Positions 58,303 through 64,000 of a stretch of DNA of 64,000 nucleotides are shown here, piece after piece; the stretch's first letter is position 1; each line of letters begins with the position of its first letter. The DNA lies in contig JAAYFI010000007.1 of assembly GCA_012728315.1 (NCBI GenBank), positions 1-64,000 of the forward strand, given 5' to 3'. A model generated the notes under the pieces. The model saw only the letters and a program-made list of their open reading frames with translations, was not told where the DNA came from and did not search any database. Position numbers and translations under genes: made by a program. This DNA is from Gammaproteobacteria bacterium. Lineage in GTDB: Bacteria > Pseudomonadota > Gammaproteobacteria > Pseudomonadales > Pseudomonadaceae.

Positions 58303-59799
58303 CTATTGTTCTTCGTTTAAGCGATACTGCAGAGCTTCAGCTAAATGCGCGCGCCGGATATCCGTAGCCGCCTCTAGGTCCGCCAGTGTGCGCGCTACTT
58401 TCAGTACTCGGTGCGTTGCGCGCAAGGATAAATTGAGTCGTTCGCTGGCCTGCTCAAGCCAGCTGCGATCCTCTTCCTGTAGGGCGCAGTATTTACGTAA
58501 CGCGTTGAGATCCAGTTGTGCATTGCTACAGCCTTGGCGCTTGAGTTGTCGCTCGCGTGCAGCGCAAACCAGCTCTACTGCTTGTGCAGAGCTGAGCCCA
58601 GGTTCTTTGGCTTGCCGCAGAGAGGTGGCTTCACGGGCGACAGTGATATGCAGGTCAATGCGGTCCAGTAATGGGCCAGAGAGTTTATTGCGATAACGTT
58701 GCACTTGCTCAGGCGTGCAGTGGCAGCGACCACTGCTATCTCCGTAGTAGCCGCAGGGGCAAGGATTCATTGCCGCAACCAATTGAAAACGCGCAGGAAA
58801 GCGTACCTTGCTGTGCGCGCGCGCAATTACAATATAGCCTGATTCTAAAGGCTCGCGCAGCACTTCAAGCACTTTACGATCAAACTCCGGCAACTCATCT
58901 AAAAATAAAATACCTTGGTGCGCTAAGCTGATCTCACCGGGATGTGGGCGGCTGCCACCGCCGACTAACGCTGGGCCTGAAGCGCTATGGTGCGGTTGGC
59001 GAAAAGGGCGTTGCGGCCAGCTGCGCAAGGGTTCGAGCTGCACTACAGACTGCACGGCAGCGACTTCTAAAGACTCTTGTTCTGTCAAAGGGGGGAGTAA
59101 ACCAGGTAAGCGGCTGGCCAATAGAGTTTTGCCGGTGCCGGGTGGGCCGCAGAGCAGTAAATTATGCAGCCCAGCAGCTGCAACGATCAGCGCACGTTTA
59201 GCGGCATGTTGACCTTGGACTTCTAAAATATCGGGATAGGACGGTGGTTGTGCCAGCAGACCTTGGGATTGGTAGGGCTTTAATGGTTGTTGCTGATTAA
59301 AATGTCCGACCAGCTCCAATAAGTGCTCAATGGCATACACTTTAACGCCGGTCGCAAGGCATGCTTCTTCAGCATTAGCCAATGCGACGACTAATGTTCG
59401 ACCTGCCGCACGCGCAGCTAATGCGGCGGGTAATACCCCGCGAACTGGGCGTACATGGCCTGACAGAGCTAATTCACCGATGCATTCAAAATTATCCAAG
59501 CAGCCGCCGGGGAGCTGAGCGCTGGCGGCTAAGAGGCCTAGAGCAATGGCTAAATCAAAGCGGCCACCTTCTTTGGGTAAATCAGCAGGCGCTAAATTAA
59601 GAGTGATACGTTTGCGTGGAAACTCTAGTGCGCTATTGAGAATAGCGCTGCGTACGCGGTCTTTGCTTTCCCGTACAGCGGTTTCGGGCAAGCCAACAAT
59701 AGTCAGCGAAGGCAAACCATTGGTTAGATGGATTTCCACGCTAACAGCGGGGGCTTCAACACCGATTTGCGCGCGGCTGTGAATAATAGCAAGTGACAT
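58303..59799 (-). CDS. comM: YifB family Mg-chelatase-like AAA ATPase (ComM)
   Basis: A 498-residue protein: N-terminal Lon protease-like domain, AAA+ domain with Walker A GPPGTGKTLLASRL and Walker B ILFLDELPEF, and a C-terminal Mg-chelatase-like region with a CPCGYYG zinc-type motif. ComM promotes branch migration during natural transformation. AGGAGG lies before the ATG. Confidence 0.95.
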   Translation of the reverse strand: MSLAIIHSRAQIGVEAPAVSVEIHLTNGLPSLTIVGLPETAVRESKDRVRSAILNSALEFPRKRITLNLAPADLPKEGGRFDLAIALGLLAASAQLPGGCLDNFECIGELALSGHVRPVRGVLPAALAARAAGRTLVVALANAEEACLATGVKVYAIEHLLELVGHFNQQQPLKPYQSQGLLAQPPSYPDILEVQGQHAAKRALIVAAAGLHNLLLCGPPGTGKTLLASRLPGLLPPLTEQESLEVAAVQSVVQLEPLRSWPQRPFRQPHHSASGPALVGGGSRPHPGEISLAHQGILFLDELPEFDRKVLEVLREPLESGYIVIARAHSKVRFPARFQLVAAMNPCPCGYYGDSSGRCHCTPEQVQRYRNKLSGPLLDRIDLHITVAREATSLRQAKEPGLSSAQAVELVCAARERQLKRQGCSNAQLDLNALRKYCALQEEDRSWLEQASERLNLSLRATHRVLKVARTLADLEAATDIRRAHLAEALQYRLNEEQ

Positions 59800-59983
59800 A
59801 GATCCTCCTTGATCTGATGTGGGTGCAACATTAAAGCAAGCCTAGGTGCTGCTTAGGGAAACACTGATTCATGCACTCATTGTGCGGGGCGATGCGACAA
59901 TCAACGGCTCCAAAGCCAATCGGATTGCTTCGCTACGCGGGCAATGCCGTTTTATGATGTATTCAGCGTCTCCTTAAAGCATT

Positions 59984-60241
59984 TTAAGGTGTGTTGTTAA
60001 GCTGCTCTTCTAAGGCAGCTACTTTGTCTTCCAGTGCTTCCAAGCGGGCACGGGTGCGCGCTAGGACAACCATTTGGCTGTCAAATTCTTCACGACTGAC
60101 TAAATCAAGCTTGCTAAACCCGCTTTGCAATAGCGCTTTAAGTTGCGCTTCAATTTCTGCGCGTGGTAGCGGATTTTCACTGCCCAATAAACGCCCTGCA
60201 TGGGTGCTGATGCTGTCGAGTAAAGCCTTAGGCGGCAACAT
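59984..60241 (-). CDS. ubiK: Ubiquinone biosynthesis accessory factor UbiK (YqiC)
   Basis: An 85-residue protein with helical N-terminal part (GLGSENP-like, here LLGSENPLPRAEIEAQLKAL) and a C-terminal coiled coil (ARTRARLEALEDKVAALEEQL). UbiK assists ubiquinone synthesis with UbiJ. AAGGAA precedes the ATG. Confidence 0.93.
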   Translation of the reverse strand: MLPPKALLDSISTHAGRLLGSENPLPRAEIEAQLKALLQSGFSKLDLVSREEFDSQMVVLARTRARLEALEDKVAALEEQLNNTP

Positions 60242-60880
<639 letters not shown>

Positions 60881-60933
60881 TTGCGTTAAGCAGGCGCTGT
60901 GCATTGTAAGCATTGCGTGCCACGTGTTTATAG

Positions 60934-60975
60934 CTAAGGCGTAACTCTTTGCAGGGTTACGCCTTAGTGCATTTT
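60934..60975 (+). terminator. Rho-independent terminator after glnK
   Basis: 12-bp perfect stem CTAAGGCGTAAC (60934-60945) and GTTACGCCTTAG (60956-60967), followed by TGCATTTT. Confidence 0.88.
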
Positions 60976-61091
60976 GTTGCTGACTATAGATTGTTTGCTA
61001 GCCTAGCAAGCGATTTTTTAAATATTTAAAAAGTGCCTCTTGGGCGTGGTTATTTTCTTTTTATCACACTAGAATGCGCGCCCAATGCATA

Positions 61092-61157
61092 ACCAGCAAG
61101 TCTTCGCGGGCAGCGTTAATTACCCGCACAAGGGTATTGCCATTCAGCCTTGCTGGT
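61092..61157 (+). promoter_or_regulatory. Structured leader candidate upstream of sutA
   Basis: ACCAGCAAG (61092-61100) pairs with CTTGCTGGT (61149-61157). Inside is GCGGG (61106-61110) pairing with CCCGC (61123-61127). A possible AAGG/CCTT (61130-61133/61148-61151) could compete with the outer helix. It may be a 5'-leader or a small RNA. No known family was recognised. Confidence 0.4.
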
Positions 61158-61242
61158 CATTATGCTAACCCCAATTTAGGCACTAAGCGCGCTTGGTGCT
61201 CGAGCTAAAACTATCTTGCTGAAGGCAGGCTTGAGGTTGACT

Positions 61243-61560
61243 ATGTTTGATGACGAATTAGAAACAGAAGAATTAGATGCCAGCGACGATGTGGATGTTG
61301 ATACCGATGATATCAGTCTAGATGACGTTGATGATGTCGAGGATGTGGATGACGATGGTCTTGCGGATGAGAGCCTAGATGATGGCTCTGATGCTGTTGT
61401 AGTGCCGTCGCGCGCGAAGAGCAAAGCCATCACTAGCGTAGAAGACTTACCATCGTTGGAGGCTAAGCAAAAAGAACGTGATGCTTTAGCCAAAGCGATG
61501 GAAGAGTTCTTGGCGCGCGGGGGTAAAGTGCAAGAGATCGATAATAAAATCGACGTCTAA
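61243..61560 (+). CDS. sutA: RNA polymerase-binding transcription factor SutA
   Basis: A 105-residue, very acidic protein. The N-terminal half is nearly all Asp/Glu/Val/Ser. The C-terminal helix LPSLEAKQKERDALAKAMEE and FLARGGKVQEI match SutA of P. aeruginosa, which binds RNA polymerase and helps ribosomal and other promoters during slow growth. Start ATG 61243 with GAGG upstream; the earlier frame at 61216 would add nine residues. The usual length is 105, as here. Confidence 0.9.
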   Translation: MFDDELETEELDASDDVDVDTDDISLDDVDDVEDVDDDGLADESLDDGSDAVVVPSRAKSKAITSVEDLPSLEAKQKERDALAKAMEEFLARGGKVQEIDNKIDV

Positions 61561-61643
61561 GTTGAAACCCTGCTGATGCAGAGCCGGCAATGCCATGACT
61601 GCTGAAAGGCAGTTGAGTTATTGCGGGCTCTGTGTTTTTGACA

Positions 61644-62120
61644 TTATTCTTTTAGCGCTTTATAGCGTTCGGCCAGTTCGTGGCGGATAGCGCGGCGCTC
61701 TTGAGCATTAGCAAAGCGTCGGATTTCGTCTTCAGTGCGAGGTTCAAGCTTAGGCACTTCAACCGTTTGACCATTCTCATCAATAGCAACCATGGTAAAA
61801 AAGCAGCTGTTGGTGTGTCTGACCAGTTTTTCACGAATATTTTCCGTGATCACCTTAATCCCAACTTCGAGTGAAGTGCGACCTGTGTAATTGACCGAGG
61901 CGAGGAAAGTAACCAGTTCGCCAACATGTACAGGCTGGCGAAAAGTGACTTGGTCCACCGATAATGTAACAACGTAGCAGCCGGCATAACGGCTGGCGCA
62001 GGCATAGGCGACTTCATCCATATATTTTAGTAAGGTGCCGCCATGCACGTTGCCCGAGAAGTTGGCTTTGTCGGGGGTCATTAAAACGGTCATGGTGAGT
62101 GTAGAAGATCCAGGTTGCAT
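61644..62120 (-). CDS. Acyl-CoA thioesterase (YciA-like hotdog fold)
   Basis: A 158-residue hotdog-fold thioesterase. NFSGNVHGGTLLKYMDEVAY carries the catalytic and CoA-binding residues, followed by VDQVTFRQPVHVGE. It hydrolyses acyl-CoAs, probably short to medium; the true range is unknown. It runs opposite to sutA. Confidence 0.92.
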   Translation of the reverse strand: MQPGSSTLTMTVLMTPDKANFSGNVHGGTLLKYMDEVAYACASRYAGCYVVTLSVDQVTFRQPVHVGELVTFLASVNYTGRTSLEVGIKVITENIREKLVRHTNSCFFTMVAIDENGQTVEVPKLEPRTEDEIRRFANAQERRAIRHELAERYKALKE

Positions 62121-62195
62121 AGCGTTCTCTTATTAGTTGATGCATCTAGCGTGTGCATTTTTAGAAAACGCAATGATACCTTATTGTGCAGTGGG

Positions 62196-62603
62196 TTAGC
62201 TTTCGAGCCAGACATCCCGTGCCCAATGCCACACACTTTCCCAGGTTTCCTCTAACAATTCTTGAGCATCTGCATCCCAAGCATACACCTCGCCCTCTTC
62301 GTCTACGGCGTAGTACAACGGCTCGTCACAGCATAGAGGCACTAAATAACGTGGCAGACCAATATCCCAAGCGCGTGCGGCCACATCAGGTAGAAACGTA
62401 TGAGAGTTGGGGTCGCTGGCGGTAACGGGTTCTAGGTGACCATAAACGACGTCGCTTACAGTGAGCAGAAACTCGCGTAAAGCATAAGGTAAATGAATTA
62501 AAATTTGTTCTTGGATTTCGACTAGGGTTTCTTCATCGGGTAATTCGAGCGCCACAGGAACCGGCTCATTGCGCTCTCGCAGTTCTTCAATAACTTCTTC
62601 CAC
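62196..62603 (-). CDS. SMI1/KNR4 family (SUKH-like) protein
   Basis: A 135-residue acidic protein, start GTG 62603. The segment HLPYALREFLLTVSDVVYG and later YVDEEGEVYAWD fit the SMI1/KNR4 fold. Many SUKH proteins are immunity partners, but no toxin gene is nearby, so a housekeeping role is as likely. Confidence 0.7.
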   Translation of the reverse strand: MEEVIEELRERNEPVPVALELPDEETLVEIQEQILIHLPYALREFLLTVSDVVYGHLEPVTASDPNSHTFLPDVAARAWDIGLPRYLVPLCCDEPLYYAVDEEGEVYAWDADAQELLEETWESVWHWARDVWLES

Positions 62604-62676
62604 GGTTGTTTGGCTCTATAAAGGACTCAATCAGATGCAGCAGCTGTTGCCGCCGCTGCATCGTTGGATGTGGCAA

Positions 62677-63519
62677 TTAAGCGTTTTGGCGAATACCTGC
62701 AATGAGCCAAGGTTGGTTGTCACCATGTTGACGCTCCATGCGCCAGCTTTCACTGAAGGCTTCACCTTGGTCAAAGCGTGAGGTTTTAGCAATGCCATGG
62801 AAGGTCAGGGTGGCAACAGTCATATCAGCTTCTTCATCAATGCCGTCGAGCTGTACGCTCAGGTCATCAATATAGGTGGACTGCATAGCGTCACCTAAGC
62901 TGCTGCGCTCATTGCTTAAGAATGTCAGCATTTCAGGGGTTACAAACTCAGCAATGTGTTCCATTTCATTGGCATCCCAGTGTTGCTGCAATGCATTGAA
63001 ATGGCTTTCAGCCGCTTGTAAAAAGTTGCTTTCATTAAACCACGCTGGTGCGTTGATGACAGGCTTTGCTGCGGCTGCTGTGGCGCTGCCAGCAAAGATA
63101 TTCTGGTTTGGGTTATAGGCTTCGCGCTGCATTGCAGGTGCCCCTGCTGTGGCCGCTTGCGGCATTGACCGACGGCGACTGGCAATGAGTTTAAAGATAA
63201 CAAAGGCAATGAGGCCGAAAATCAGGATATCCATGATTTGTAAGCCTTCAAAAGCTCCGCCCATAAACATTGAGGCCAGCAGGCCGCCTGCCGCCATGCC
63301 CATCAGCATGCCGCCAATACCACCTAGAGCGGGTTTCGCACCGGCTGCGGGTGCTTGCTTATTCGGTTGTGCTGCGGGTTTTTGTTGCTGCTGTTGTGTC
63401 TGGCGGTGTTTCATGCCGCCACCAAAGGATTTACCGCCGCCAAAACGACGCGCGTCCGCATCGAGGCTGAAGGTTAAGCCTAAGCACAAAGCTAAAGCGA
63501 GAGTCAGGAAACGTTGCAT
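62677..63519 (-). CDS. Tim44-domain protein
   Basis: A 280-residue secreted or membrane protein: signal peptide (1-23, ends ADA), Gly/Gln/Ala-rich stretch (FGGGKSFGGGMKHRQTQQ), hydrophobic helix (about 100-112) and a C-terminal Tim44/TIM44-like domain ending in RQNA. The bacterial family is of unknown function. Start ATG 63519; the ORF extends upstream without support. Confidence 0.85.
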   Translation of the reverse strand: MQRFLTLALALCLGLTFSLDADARRFGGGKSFGGGMKHRQTQQQQQKPAAQPNKQAPAAGAKPALGGIGGMLMGMAAGGLLASMFMGGAFEGLQIMDILIFGLIAFVIFKLIASRRRSMPQAATAGAPAMQREAYNPNQNIFAGSATAAAAKPVINAPAWFNESNFLQAAESHFNALQQHWDANEMEHIAEFVTPEMLTFLSNERSSLGDAMQSTYIDDLSVQLDGIDEEADMTVATLTFHGIAKTSRFDQGEAFSESWRMERQHGDNQPWLIAGIRQNA

Positions 63520-63632
63520 AAAAAATCTCTTGTAGTATTGGTTGATCGACTCAGTCAGCGCTACAGCACAGTGCAGGCGCTGATGTGAGGGCAATGCATG
63601 GAGTTCAGCCGGCTTAATGCAAGCTGTAATGT

Positions 63633-64000
63633 TTAGTCTCGCCAGTTATACAGCTCTTTTTCTGATATTTCATGCATTTGGCTGATTTGTTTTTGAAAGG
63701 CTTGCATTGAGCTCCAGATGCGTTGATTCAGCTCGCTGGTATTGGCTAAATCATTCAATACCTGCGCTGATTCAGTTTGCATCGCTTGGAGTACTTCATC
63801 AGGGAAGCGGCGCAGTTGCACATCAGCGTCTTTGAGTTCAGCCAGTGCACGTGCATTGTTCCAGGTGAAGTCATTGAGCATATCAGCGTTACCGGCACGA
63901 ATGGCTTCGGTCACAATGGCTTGCAGGTCCGCAGGTAAGCTGTTCCACGCGTCCTGATTGATAATCAACTCGAGCACAGCCTGTGGCTCTTGCCAGCCTG
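63633..64000 (-). CDS. TRAP transporter periplasmic binding protein, partial (5' end outside window)
   Basis: The C-terminal part of a DctP-type binding protein. Reading on from GTG 63977 back to the window edge stays open (GWQEPQAVLELII), so that codon is internal and the gene runs past 64000. LIINQDAWNSLPADLQAIV and EVLQAMQTESAQVLNDLA are typical of the C-terminus of TRAP binding proteins for mannitol- or keto-acid-like substrates. No TRAP permease follows it in its transcription direction within the window. Confidence 0.8.
   Translation of the reverse strand, partial: GWQEPQAVLELIINQDAWNSLPADLQAIVTEAIRAGNADMLNDFTWNNARALAELKDADVQLRRFPDEVLQAMQTESAQVLNDLANTSELNQRIWSSMQAFQKQISQMHEISEKELYNWRD

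Overview
This 64 kb window is chromosomal DNA of a gammaproteobacterium in the Pseudomonadaceae. Gene content and several long gene runs match Pseudomonas: bioBFHCD, nirSMCFDLGHJEN with divergent nirQOP, yggX-mutY-asmA-hisBHAF, ctpA-envC-gpmI-rhodanese-grxC-secB, ubiC/ubiA, comM-ubiK-glnK, and sutA. Base composition looks close to half G+C, with many A/T-ending codons. That points to one of the lower-GC denitrifying lineages near Pseudomonas (Denitrificimonas- or Thiopseudomonas-like) rather than a classical high-GC species. The placement is inferred from composition and gene order only. No prophage, insertion sequence, CRISPR array or rRNA operon was seen.

Layout. 0-6 kb: comF and the biotin operon bioBFHCD, with bioA far away at 33 kb. 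6-15 kb: an outer-membrane barrel protein, a FliL-like protein, a quinone oxidoreductase, NADH dehydrogenase II, a VIT-type metal transporter, a CPA2 antiporter, an FAD oxidoreductase and a TIGR01777 epimerase. 15-26.3 kb: a complete cytochrome cd1 nitrite reductase and heme d1 cluster on the minus strand, divergent from nirQOP, with one ANR/DNR-type box between them; nitric oxide reductase genes do not follow. 26-29 kb: a SCO protein, the SrkA kinase and RarD. 29.1-30.4 kb: a mostly non-coding region holding an array of DnaA boxes. 30.4-38 kb: TRAP permeases without a binding protein, a mutarotase, bioA-rsmE, an MFS carrier with a coupled 41-residue micro-ORF, and LysO. 38-48 kb: a PAS-GGDEF-EAL protein, tRNA-Phe, yggX-mutY-asmA, a PanZ-like protein and hisBHAF with REP-like repeats. 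48-64 kb: envelope and peptidoglycan genes, gpmI, grxC, secB, ubiquinone genes, comM, glnK, sutA, a thioesterase, a SMI1/KNR4 protein, a Tim44-domain protein, and the 3' end of a TRAP binding-protein gene cut by the window edge.

How the genes work together. The nir block makes NirS, its electron donors (NirM, probably NirC) and the whole heme d1 pathway: NirE, then NirDLGH, NirJ, NirF and NirN. NirQ, NirO and NirP probably help mature or support the denitrification enzymes. BioC/BioH and BioF/A/D/B form a complete biotin pathway split over two loci. HisB, H, A and F cover the middle of histidine synthesis.

The most unusual item is the 29.19-30.35 kb region. It has eight exact TTATCCACA 9-mers plus three one-mismatch copies, arranged as three modules with identical internal spacing (112 and 26 nt). 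It resembles a DnaA-titration or DnaA-reactivation locus, or an accessory origin, more than ordinary intergenic DNA.
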